Of a stretch of DNA of 19,410 bases, positions 10,245 to 19,011 are shown piece by piece. This DNA is from Usnea hakonensis. Taxonomy: Eukaryota > Ascomycota > Lecanoromycetes > Lecanorales > Parmeliaceae. The DNA lies in assembly GCA_013423325.1 (NCBI GenBank), contig BLJB01000114.1, forward strand, positions 1 through 19,410, written 5' to 3'. The position numbers were made by a program, and so were the translations under genes. Position 1 is the first letter of the stretch. Each line of letters starts with the position of its first letter. Under the pieces are notes generated by a model. It was not told the DNA's origin. It saw only the letters and a list, made by a program, of their open reading frames with translations, and searched no databases.

Positions 10245-10907
10245 GCCCCTACCGCCGCATACCGCGTATACTCTAAGGGCCCTCGGAGCCACCTTATTAT
10301 ACTCCCTATTATCGTGCTTCTGGTTATACTTAGTATATCTAGTCTCATTTTTATAGTGGGCTACTATATAGCCCTATTCCTAGTAATTAAAATACTATAC
10401 CGCTCCGTATATATAGTACGATACCTCTTTCGCCTCCCCCGCCTCGACTAGGCCTTTTAGTACTAGTCCGGAGGCCATTTCTTCCGTAGTAACGTTAATA
10501 ATTAGCGACGAATACCTTTTCTTACCCCCTCCTAGCGCTAGTCTCCTCGCGCTCGCTATCTACTTCGCCTTTACTATATCTAGGCCTAGGTATAGTCTTC
10601 TATTATCCTCTTATATCTTCTTCTTTATAGCTTCCTTATTCTTTATATCTATCGCCTCGATCCTTATCTTATATACTATTATAGTATAGATCCTCTTTAC
10701 TATCTTCGCGATCTTAAACTTCTTAGTAGCCTAGGTCGGGTCTCTCTCTAAGAGTTCCTTCGCCTTTATACTAGCCGTCTAGAGTTCGATATCCCCGCTC
10801 TTTAGTCGCCGCGCTACCACGATATCCTCCGACGCGTATCCTATTATCTTGAAGGACGCGACGAGGTTCTCGCTAGTAACTCCCGCCGTAGATATTCTCT
10901 CCTCTTC
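10245..10907 (-). pseudogene. LINE-A ORF1, central segment with CCHC zinc knuckles (dead)
   Basis: Middle part of the LINE RNA-binding (gag-like) protein. It reads on the minus strand from 10907, continuing the N-terminal segment once the hAT-like element is removed. A long, nearly open, Lys/Glu-rich stretch (ENLVASFKIIGYASEDI...) precedes the knuckles. At about 10320-10400 the frame reads FNY-stop-E-stop-GYIVAHY...TRYTKY, the pattern C-x2-C-x4-H-x4-C with Cys and one His changed to Tyr and Trp/Gln to stops. A second knuckle near 10245-10275 (VYAVCGGRGHVA) keeps one Cys and its His. GC content and CpG are high here, so this is the least degraded part of LINE-A. The 87-codon plus-strand ORF over it is a shadow. 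Confidence 0.8.
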
Positions 10908-10915
10908 CTTTTCTA
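10908..10915 (+). repeat. 8-bp target-site duplication (left) of the hAT-like element
   Basis: CTTTTCTA, repeated exactly at 12225-12232. Eight bases is the hallmark duplication size of hAT transposons. Confidence 0.9.
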
Positions 10916-11154
10916 CAGGGTTCCCAATAGTTGAACCACGAACCGGCTAACTAATAGTTGAACCAGTCCAATTTGGTAGTTAGTTAGTTGGTTCCTACTA
11001 TATATAAGTAGTTGGTGGACTGGTTTATAATAGTGGTAAACTGGTTCAACTGTTAGTTCGGATTAATAATAATCTAACCCGGCTTGGTATAGATCTTACT
11101 TGATATAGTTAGCTTTTGGGAGACTAAATACCTTAAGGAAATTATATGGGTTCA

Positions 11155-11187
11155 TAGAACGGTATTATTACGGTATTATTACGGTAT
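11155..11187 (+). repeat. CGGTATTATTA tandem repeat in the hAT-like element
   Basis: ACGGTATTATT is repeated in tandem with an 11-bp period, about two and a half to three units. An inverted copy (CTACCGTAATAATA) lies at about 11619-11632. Also GTTATCAGACGGTC occurs twice in direct orientation (about 11219 and 11771). Confidence 0.7.
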
Positions 11188-11354
11188 CAAATAGAGTACG
11201 TGTTATTTAAAAGACTCTCGTTATCAGACGGTCCTTTTCGACTAACGTAGATTATAAAAAACGGTTACTTTATAGCCCCACGTAGACTAGCTTTTATGGT
11301 TATAAGTAATTTATTTTACTAGCGCTAATATAGAAACTTGGACCCTAATATACT

Positions 11355-11418
11355 AATACCCCTAGAGTACAACACCCCTGGAGACCAATACCCCTGGAGA
11401 CTAATACCCCTATAGACC
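11355..11418 (+). repeat. Four 16-bp tandem repeats (AATACCCCTGGAGACC-type)
   Basis: Units start at 11355, 11371, 11387 and 11403. They differ at a few positions, several of which are C/T or G/A differences consistent with RIP. They lie in the middle of the hAT-like element with no apparent coding role. Confidence 0.85.
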
Positions 11419-12224
11419 AGCCCCTTACATTTGCGCGTAAGTACCTAGGAAGTTACCCCCGCGAGAAAATTCGCCAAATCGCTTATTTCTGGCCTTAGAT
11501 TCTTCGTAGCGTAGATGATTCTCTATAATAAGGACTTCCGAGTACTTAGCTTAGTAGGCTTAGTATTATTAAAGCGTAAAAATACTAGTATTTTGGTATC
11601 CCTACCGTTCTTAAAATACTACCGTAATAATACTATTTCTATTTTCTATAGTTTATATATCGAATACGTACTTTTAAGATAACTATAATAATACTATTCT
11701 TTTAGTATAACTATTAATTATATAAAACGTCTTTTTAATACTACGGTTTTATAGTATTTCTACTACGTAACCGTTATCAGACGGTCTAGAAATAGACTAC
11801 TATAGCGCTACCGTACTAGCATTACAAGGTACTTTAGATAAAGTATTACCTTAGTCCTTAGCCCTACTAAGCCCTCTAATCTACTTCGGGTTAGCGACTA
11901 CCCGTAACTATTTCGGGTTAGATTATACGATATCGGATTATAGTAGCCTTAAGAGTAAGACTATAGAGTACCTAAAGTCATAGTTTCGACTAGGTATATT
12001 TACCTAGTAAGGTCTATATAATATCGTTAGTACTATAGAGGAGGGAGGTATAGAAGCAGATTTTTCGGCCTAATATAGCGATTTTTTAGCTTGAACCAAC
12101 AGTTAAACCGTTCAACTACTGGTTTAACGGTTTGTACCTTTTAACCGACTACGAACCGTGTATATAGCCTCATTTGAACCAGTTCAGGCATTTTGAACCA
12201 ACGGTTCAACCGTTGGGAACACTG

Positions 12225-12232
12225 CTTTTCTA
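12225..12232 (+). repeat. 8-bp target-site duplication (right) of the hAT-like element
   Basis: CTTTTCTA, identical to 10908-10915. Confidence 0.9.
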
Positions 12233-12815
12233 TCCTAACCAGGAGTTGTCTTATCCTCCTAGATTCTTCCGTAGTCTCTCTCTAGGCTTTTGCCGCTGGC
12301 CCTATCCTCGTATTTTGTATTGGTGACCCCGTAAAGGGGTTTCCTTTGCTCTAGTATCACCCTGGGGAGCCTTGGAGGGTCGGGGTACTCGACCCGCTAT
12401 CCGCTAGGCTCTAGAGCCTGCGTACTTCCTTCTACGTATAGGCCTCGAGGTCGATCTATTATCCTTTAATAAAGGTCTAGATACCTTCTAGGTTCTTTTT
12501 ATACGCCTCTTATACGGCTACGCTTAGCTCTCTAAACGGCGTATTTTTAATAGCTTCTAATATAGTAATAGTATTACTTATTTATTTTTTTCTATTTATC
12601 TGGCTTCTCTCGAGGTTCCTCCTATTAGTCGCCCCCCCTATTAATTAGTTAGGGGCCTAGGTCGTATATTCTTAACGCGTTTTTTCTACTATTACTTTAT
12701 CTCCTTCTCCTTTATTATTTATTATACTTCCCTCTACCCCTACCCTAAGTCGCTTACGTACTTCGTACGCCTCGTTACTACTATTAACTATAGATTGGAA
12801 TAAGCGTCCTTCCAT
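12233..12815 (-). pseudogene. LINE-A ORF1, N-terminal segment (dead)
   Basis: Start of the LINE gag-like protein. A surviving ATG at 12815 opens MEGRLFQSIVNSSNEA, which aligns codon by codon with the unmutated LINE-F start at 19364. The differences are mostly C-to-T or G-to-A changes. TAG/TAA stops begin about 50 codons in. Near 12280-12400 there is a Pro/Ser/Thr-rich stretch (SSTPTLQGSPG...) that, unlike its neighbours, keeps many CA/TG. The segment ends at the hAT-like insertion, and the frame (QLLVRIEKEEE...) resumes at 10907. No folded domain is recognised, as is usual for the ORF1 N-terminus. Confidence 0.78.
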
Positions 12816-12831
12816 TTCAAATTCAGACTCA

Positions 12832-14264
12832 TTTAAAATAGATGAAAATATATAAAGTAATCTTTATTTTTAAAAAATATAAATTAATCTATCTTATTAG
12901 AAAATTAAAATACTTTAATATAAAAGTTATAATAGATCTAGAAATAATAATTATAGAGCTAAAAGATAATATATAGATTTTAAATCTATATATAAATAAA
13001 AAATTAAGATAGAGCCTTTATTTTAAAAAAATAAAAATTAAAATAATATTCTAATATCTTATACTATTAATAATAGTAGTCTTAATATAGAGAATAATAT
13101 TAAATTAAATATATATAATATATTAAGCTATTATTCGATTAATAATAATATATATAATAACTATTTAATATAACCCGGTAAATATATAAAGAGTAATAAA
13201 AATATTAAAAAAATAGTTAGAGATAATCTAAAATAAGTATTTAAAATATATTTTAAAAGTATATAAAATAATAAGTATTAAATAATTAGAAGTAGAGATA
13301 AATATTTCTTCTATATAAATCTTTTTAGATCTAGTAATCCTCTATTATTAAGCTTTTAGAGGCGTATATAAAATTATAAAAATTAGAAATATATATATTT
13401 ATAGAGTATTTTAAAAGAAGTAAAATTATAGAATAAAAGTATCTTTAATATCTATAATAGAGAAGAGTTTATAGATTAAAGGGGCTCTATTTAGAAGAGA
13501 GTAGAAATAATATAATATAAAAAAGAAAAAAAGGAAGAAGATAAAAATAATAAAAAAAAAAGTATAAAATTAAAATAATATAATTTAATATATTTTATAA
13601 AAAGGCTATTATATAGATATATTTAAAAATAAGAAAATATTAGTTTAAAGTCTTAAAGATTAGAAAATAAAAAAAATTTTTTACTATAATTTTATAAAAG
13701 TTGAAAGCTTTATCTTAATCTAAATATAAATAGAGAAGATTAGATTAATATAGTTCCTCTTCTATTATAAAATCCTAAATATCTATATAACTAGCTATAA
13801 ATATAACTAATTAAAATAGAATACTAAATATATTCTTATTTTTTATTTAAAATTAGAATAATCTAGATTAATATTTTTAAAATCTATAAAAACTAGTAAT
13901 TTATAAAAAATATTAATTACTTTAAAAAAGATAAAAGTATTAATTAAATAATTAATTTAATCTAGTTTTCTAGATTAATATTCTCTAATAAAAAACTAAT
14001 TATATAGAGGGGAAATAATCTAAAGGGTACTAATATTAATATAGAGAAAATAGAGGGATATAAATATAAAGAATATTAAGCGATAATAATTAAAAATAAT
14101 ATATAGATTTAAAATTATAAAGATAAATAGAAATATAATAAGATTTTTTATCTTAGTAGTAATAATACTATAAAGGTTTTCCTTATACTATTACTATAGA
14201 GATTCCTATAATTATCTTTTATATAGTTAGATAGATACAAGTATAAATTTTAATCTAATTTAAT
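12832..14264 (+). mobile_element. LINE-B: 5'-truncated, heavily mutated copy of the LINE-A family
   Basis: The plus strand here aligns with the reverse complement of about 345-1765 of LINE-A. Shared landmarks include AAATTAAGATAG at 13001-13012, a block around 13720-13800 (GAGAAGATTAG...TTCCTCTTCTATTATAA) and the 3' end AGGTTTTCCTTATACTATTACTATAGAG. It starts after the RT core and keeps the C-terminal half of ORF2 and the 3' UTR, a typical LINE 5' truncation. The tail at 14250-14264 is a mutated (CCAAT)3. CpG and CpC sites intact in LINE-A are also changed here, so this copy is more degraded. It separates LINE-A from the gypsy gene into which it apparently inserted. Confidence 0.88.
12835..14035 (+). 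pseudogene. LINE-B ORF2 C-terminal remnant (post-RT and RNase H-like)
   Basis: This remnant corresponds to the thumb/RNase H half of LINE-A ORF2. The equivalent of the EYSEGSK RNase H start lies near 13400-13425 (EYFKRSK-like, further mutated). All frames contain many stops. Nothing suggests activity; identity rests on alignment to LINE-A. Confidence 0.75.
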
Positions 14265-15662
14265 ATAATTATCTTTTTTTATATCCTATCTAAATATCTA
14301 GACTATTTATAATAAATCTTTACCTTATTTTAAAAACGCTATATTATTTTTAAAATACCCTTTAATTATCTTATTAAGATAATATATTAATTTTCTAAGA
14401 TTATCGATATTAGAAGAAAAGCTTATTATAATCTTTTTATTCTAATTTTTTAAAATATTATAGAAACTAAAAACCTTTCTAAAATTAATAAGCTAATTAT
14501 ATTTATTTATTTTTTAATATATCTAGTATACTTATCCGCTATAATAAAAGAAGATAGAACTTACTAAAAAAATTTCTAAAAAGACTACTAGATATATTAA
14601 AAAATATTAATTAAATATATTATATTATAAATCTATAATAACTAAAATCTAGTTTTTTTAAGATCTCTAAAATATCTTTTTTAGCCCTACTTTTCTTATC
14701 TATTTTAACCCTAGTTATAAACTATTTATTAATCTAGATACTTTTAAAGAATAGGGCTTTATTATAATAATCTACTATATTATTAATAAATTAAAAAATA
14801 ATTTATTTTTTTATATAAATATATAATTAATTCTTTTTTTTAATAAAATACTAAACTAGATAGAGGCGAATTACTAGTTTATTAAGTTAAAAATAGTAGA
14901 AATTATCTAGATAATTAAAAAAATTTAATATATAATAGAGTTAATAAAAAGGCCTCCTATAATTATATATATAGATTATTTAGCTATTATTCTAATTTCC
15001 TAATAAACTAGTCTCTCTTTATTTAATATAAATAAACTTAATCTTTATTTAGTAAGAGCCTTCTAGTATTTATCTACATTTAATCTATCTATCTATTATA
15101 AATCTAGAAAAAGTAATATTATTCTAGATATATTATCTCGCCTTTTAGGTATATCTAAAATTATTAAGGATAGTCTAGAAGTCCTAGAAGTATTATATAG
15201 AATAGTATTATTATAAGGATCTATAATATTACCGTAAAGGTCTCGAAAACGATTCTAAAAAATACTATTACTAGATATTCTAGTTAGTTTTTATATTATT
15301 TTAGTAGAAATGTTTTAAAAATTTAAAAAATATCTAGTAATAGAATATATTAAGAATAAGTAATAAAATAAGGTTTTTAAGATAGTAAAAAAGGCTAGTA
15401 AAAAAGCCGAAAATAATATAATATAGAATTCTACTATAGAAGTAGAAATATTATTATAATAGCTATATTAAGAGACTAATCTAATAGATTAGAAATTTAA
15501 ATTTTATTTTAAATTATAGAAAGATTTATTTTATTATATTAACTTTAATAATAGTTAAAAAAGGTTATATATTCCTAACTTACTAGAAAAGGAAATCTTC
15601 GAGTTTATATATAACTAATAATATTATAATAGATTTTATAGGATATATAAGTATATTATTAT
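14265..15662 (+). pseudogene. Ty3/gypsy pol fragment: end of RT, RNase H, integrase zinc domain (dead)
   Basis: Part of an LTR-retrotransposon polyprotein. The frame begins IIIF...LSKYLDYL, the segment immediately after the RT YxDD box, so LINE-B appears to have inserted right at the active site. A stretch near 14390-14560 fits the RT connection region. At about 14680-15150 the RNase H is clear: LFINLDTFKE-stop-GF (LYIDLDASKEWGF type), IEANY-stop, PPIIIYIDYLA, KLNLYLVRAF-stop-YLS, and ILDILSRL at the end. Near 15560-15640 LEKEIFEFIYN and YNRFYRIYK resemble the start of the H2C2 integrase zinc domain with His changed to Tyr. It is cut at 15662 by LINE-C. Mutation is in nearly all contexts. No LTR is seen in the window. 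Confidence 0.85.
15650..15662 (+). repeat. 13-bp target-site duplication (left) of LINE-C
   Basis: AGTATATTATTAT, exactly repeated at 17433-17445 and directly adjacent to the LINE-C tail. The gypsy reading resumes after the right copy, confirming insertion rather than chance in AT-rich DNA. Confidence 0.85.
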
Positions 15663-15668
15663 TTTTTG

Positions 15669-15692
15669 AATTTGAATTTGAATTTGAATTTA
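15669..15692 (-). repeat. LINE-C 3' tail, (GAATTT)4 on the plus strand
   Basis: A hexamer tail, distinct from the ATTGG pentamer tail of LINE-A/B. The same hexamer ends LINE-E (two units at about 19016-19027). Confidence 0.85.
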
Positions 15693-15724
15693 TACGTCGT
15701 GTCTACCTAAACTTCGAAAGGTAA

Positions 15725-15726
15725 NN
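15725..15726. other. Two unresolved bases (NN), probable collapsed gap
   Basis: Comparison with LINE-E shows that the 29 bases between GGTAA and GTAGCAAGAAAACC (19058-19094 region) are missing here, replaced by NN. An assembly gap or a masked low-quality junction is likely. Confidence 0.7.
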
Positions 15727-15839
15727 GTAGTAAGAAAACCATTTAATACTATCGTCTTATATATATATTATTAGGGAAAAACCTTACTATTTCTCTATAT
15801 ATATATTATTATCTATATATAGATCTAAATACTACTTTA

Positions 15840-17402
15840 ATTATACCTCCGTTAGGGTTTCTCTATTACTTATATTCCTTTTACTACGATTTCCTTCTCT
15901 AAAGCTTAAATCTTAGTAATCTTAATCTAGATTTAGATTAACTCCTTTTCGCTAAGTCCCCGGCTCTAGTTTATACTCTTTTTAATCCTTTCTTAGAGTA
16001 TAACTTTTAGTTCTTCGGGTCTACTCCTTTAGATTAAGGCTATAGATTTTTTCGCCTTTAGCTTTCCTTCCCCTTTTTAGCTCCCCTTACTATTCGTTTC
16101 CTATTAATATTAACTATAGAATAACCTTTTCTTTACGAGCCTTCTTATTATATATCTCTTTATTTTAGCCTTAAACTAATAGTCTATATTATATACGATA
16201 TAGCCTTTCTTCCTATATACTACGTATTCTAGGGCTACTATTAGTACTACTATTATATATATTTAAGTATTATATATCTAATTATATTCTATATACCGTA
16301 CTTCGTTTTTATATATTCTTATAATATAACTATATTTCTAGTACTTATAGTATCTAGTTAGAGAGGTTACTTAGTTAAACCTCTTTATAGCTTTTATTTT
16401 TTTCGCTTTAATAAGTCCGTTTAATATTAGGATATCTACTATCTTTAGGGTTAAGAGGTTTAGTACTAATAACGAGTACTTTTTTATTTTATAACTATTA
16501 GATAGCTATCTAATTCCTATAATCTCTAGATTCGGATATTATCTTTAATTATCTTATTTAAGCCTCTTCTTTATTCCTAGCTACGCGCTAATATTAACCC
16601 CTCTAACCCTAATATTATACGCTATTACTAGGTAGATCTTCTATATTACTCTAGCTAACGCGTATTTTTTTATAAGCTAGAATATATCTTTTTCTAATTC
16701 CTTCTTAGTATCTATTATAGTTATTTAAATTAGAAGGTCGCTACTATAAAGATAATATATTATTTTTAATTAGTTAACCTCCCCTTTTTATATTCGCGTA
16801 TTCTTTAATTTTTCTAGGATTTTTTCTACTATTTCTTCTATACTCTTTCTATCCTTCTTATCTCTAACTCGTATTAGAAGCTATCTCCGTTTTCTCGAAT
16901 CCTTAGGTTAGATCGTATAGGCTATAGCGCGAGGGGGGGGCCCTTTAGATATTTTAAATAGATTCCCTTAGCTCTATTTAGCGGCCGGGCTATCTTAATA
17001 TATTAGTATACTAGTCTAGCTTCTAATCTATTCTTTTTTCTATTAACTAGTCTATTTCTCCCTTTCCTATTATAGCTCTACGCGTAATTTTATAATTATT
17101 TCGTTTTAGGTTTTTATATATTCTCGTATAACTTCTATAGACGCGTTTCCTATTTCTTAGTACTTATCTAGTACTTACTCGAATAGTATTTTAAATATTA
17201 GAAGTATTATATCTAGGCCCCCTTCTAATCTTATTAGTACTATAGATATAGTAGTCGCGTCCTATTCTATTTCCGCGTTATTATACCTCTCTTTCTCCGA
17301 AGGAGTATCTCCCTCTATATCTATATCTAGTAGTATCTCTTCCTTCCCTAGTTCTCTACCTATCGTGAATGGCGTCTCTTTATATTGGTTATTATACTTC
17401 AT
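15840..17402 (-). pseudogene. LINE-C ORF1: gag-like protein with CCHC zinc knuckles (dead)
   Basis: Predicted RNA-binding ORF1 protein. The ATG at 17402 opens MKYNNQYKETPFTIGRELGK..., acidic and free of stops for about 50 codons. A central basic stretch follows (DSRKRR..., RVRDKKDRKSIEEIVEKILEKLKN), possibly coiled. At about 16284-16352 the frame reads YYKY-stop-KYSYIIRIYKNEVRYIEY, an exact fit to C-x2-C-x4-H-x4-C plus a following C-x2-C in which every Cys codon TGY and the His CAY became TAY. At about 16181-16230 a further knuckle reads VYRKKGYIVYN. A Lys/Arg-rich tail ends near 15840-15900, and the 3' UTR follows with no ORF2. It differs from LINE-A ORF1 at the N-terminus, so it is a different subfamily. 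Confidence 0.78.
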
Positions 17403-17432
17403 CTTTTTTCAATCCTCCTATATATTATATTC

Positions 17433-17445
17433 AGTATATTATTAT
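17433..17445 (+). repeat. 13-bp target-site duplication (right) of LINE-C
   Basis: AGTATATTATTAT, matching 15650-15662. Confidence 0.85.
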
Positions 17446-17766
17446 ATTATTATACTTTAGATATCTATTAAAATATCTATATATTTATATTAATTACTAT
17501 CCGGATTATAAATTAAACTAAATTAAGAGATATTAACTATATAATAGTATAATATCTATTAATAGGTCTAGGATTTCTTTCTATACTATTATTATAGACT
17601 TTATAATTACTTTACTAATTACTACTAATAGAATAGATATATTATTTATAGTAATTAATAAATTCTTAAAAAGAATTTATTTAATTTTTGGAAAATTTAT
17701 ATAGAATATTTCTAAGTAATATTAATATAATAAGGCTAGAATATATTATATATTAATTAATTAATT
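17446..17766 (+). pseudogene. Ty3/gypsy integrase fragment (CPxC end and catalytic core start)
   Basis: This continues the pol gene cut by LINE-C. The plus frame near 17467-17530 reads KYLYIYINYYPDYKLN, the C-P-x-C end of the H2C2 zinc domain with Cys changed to Tyr. At about 17573-17690 it reads FYTIIIDFIITLLITTNRIDILFIVINKF-type residues and then LKRIYLIFGKF. This corresponds to the integrase core start (H-x-I-x-I-D-F-I...G-x-D-x-L...K-x-x-K-R...P-G-K), with the first catalytic Asp still present. The core is cut at about 17755-17766 by LINE-D. A short continuation may lie at 19291-19340. Confidence 0.78.
17755..17766 (+). repeat. Candidate 12-bp target duplication (left) of LINE-D
   Basis: AATTAATTAATT recurs at 19291-19302. 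The sequence is simple, so the match is suggestive only. Its position next to an inverted LINE 3'-end-like sequence (TTTTATACGCCTATACTAGC) and at the point where the integrase reading stops supports it. Confidence 0.5.
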
Positions 17767-18999
17767 GTTTTATACGCCTATACTAGCTACTTAATATAAG
17801 CTAATAAGGATAATTATAACGCTAAACTAGTAAAGCTAGACGTCAAAGAAATCTAAAAGCGAATCTTTAGATAAAAATTTTAATTAAATAGTATATTCTC
17901 CTTTTTACTATACTCCTTAGAAGCCCTATTATATTATTATATATCTTTCTATTTTTTTATATCGACTTTTCTATTTTTTAATTTTTATATCTCTAATTAC
18001 CTCTATTTTTAGAGGCGGGTATAGTTACTTTTTTATATATTCTTTTTAGATTTAATAGTCTCCTCTATTCTAAAGGGTAGTTTTAATTATTAAAGTTATT
18101 TACTAGTTAACTTAAAATTATTTAATTAATTAAAATTAACTATCTATCTTATTATTATTTAGATCTTTTTAGTTATAATTAATATTATCTAGAAGTCCCT
18201 AATACCCGCTTTTATAAATAGTTATAATTTATCCTCCTATAATCTTAGATAGAAAAGGAGGATATATTTAATATTCTATCTTTTTTATTTATATTTATAA
18301 TTAGAATTAATATCTAGAACCCTTATTTTATTAAAGAATATATTAAGCTTAATTTTACTACTTTTTATTTAAATAGTAATTAAGCTTTTAGCCTTTCTTA
18401 GTATCTTATAATAATTAAATTTATTATTATATAAGTTCTCTATTTAGATAAGAGTTCTTATTATAATAGAAATTCTTTGTTAATATTTTTTTTATTTTTT
18501 AAATCTCCGTTTTTAAACCTAATTTTATATTTTTTATCTAATAATATTAATACTTTAATATTCTTTAATATTTCTATATAAATTAATCTAGTTCTTTTTT
18601 TTTTTTATATTAATAGTTATTAGATTCTAACTTTTTTCCTTTAGGGCTTTAAGAGTCTAAATCTCTTTTATTATTATAGATATAGGCTTTCTTTTCTTTT
18701 TCCTATCTCTACTATTTTAAAAGTATTAGGTAATTCGCTTATTATTCTTTTTTATAGTAAAGTAAGTACCTTATAAAGCTTAGTATTATAATATTAGCTT
18801 ATTAAATTAATATTTTAAAGGGGCTATTAAAGCCTCTATCTTTAGAACTAAAATAGGAGTTATCTTATATATTCTAATTACCCTATAAAGATATTTATTT
18901 TATATCTTAATTAGCTTCTTAAAGAGTTTCTAAAAGAATCCTTTTATCCTATAAAGGTAATACTAAATTAATATTATAAATATTAATATTAGGCGTACT

Positions 19000-19011
19000 A
19001 CTATATTATAT
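19000..19011 (+). repeat. 12-bp target-site duplication (left) of LINE-E
   Basis: ACTATATTATAT, exactly repeated at 19178-19189, abutting the LINE-E tail. Confidence 0.85.

Larger units (their letters stand above)
10916..12224. mobile_element. hAT-like non-autonomous DNA transposon, 1309 bp, inserted in LINE-A ORF1
   Basis: The ends CAGGGTTCCCAA and (inverted) CAGTGTTCCCAA match the CA-GNG-type termini of hAT elements and are flanked by an 8-bp duplication. Subterminal copies of TTGAACC/GGTTCAA occur repeatedly at both ends (about 10929-11055 and 12092-12215), a usual hAT transposase-binding arrangement. I find no transposase motif in any frame, and 1.3 kb is short for an autonomous hAT (known family property), so I infer a non-autonomous element. 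It holds a four-unit 16-bp tandem repeat and CGGTATTATTA repeats. CpA depletion is partial. Excision with one target copy makes the LINE ORF1 frame continuous. Confidence 0.85.
331..12831 (-). mobile_element. LINE-A: Tad1-like non-LTR retrotransposon, near full length, split by two DNA transposons
   Basis: The 3' end is at the left (pentamer tail at 331-345) and the 5' end is at about 12831, just outside the ORF1 start codon at 12815. Without its two insertions the element is roughly 5.3 kb. It encodes ORF1 with CCHC knuckles, then ORF2 with AP endonuclease, reverse transcriptase and an RNase H-like segment, the order known for Tad1-clade LINEs of filamentous fungi. Mutation is mainly C-to-T at CpA on both strands, while CpG is often retained. 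Between 361 and 4310 I find only about ten CA or TG dinucleotides by eye. I found no convincing target duplication; the nine-base match TTTAAAATA (311-319 and 12832-12840) does not adjoin the tail. Confidence 0.88.
15663..17432 (-). mobile_element. LINE-C: 1.77-kb ORF1-only LINE (half-LINE)
   Basis: The 3' end is at the left, with a four-unit GAATTT array. The 5' end is at 17432, 30 bases before an ORF1 ATG. A 13-bp duplication flanks it, and the host gypsy integrase continues on both sides. The element holds ORF1 and a 3' end shared with LINE-E (TTATACGTCGTGTCTACCTAAACTTCG), but no endonuclease, reverse transcriptase or RNase H. It is therefore non-autonomous and presumably was moved by the ORF2 of a relative (inference). 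Mutation is mainly at CpA/TpG. Confidence 0.82.

Noticed and set aside
10188..10451. 87-codon open frame on the plus strand
   Set aside because: It starts inside the MULE inverted repeat, crosses the target duplication and runs antisense to the zinc-knuckle part of LINE-A ORF1. The hydrophobic composition is a by-product of the antisense of charged codons.
16920..16945. G8/C-run (GAGGGGGGGGCCC) as a sequencing artefact or regulatory site
   Set aside because: It lies within LINE-C ORF1, where it encodes a short Gly/Pro run; nothing else supports a special role.
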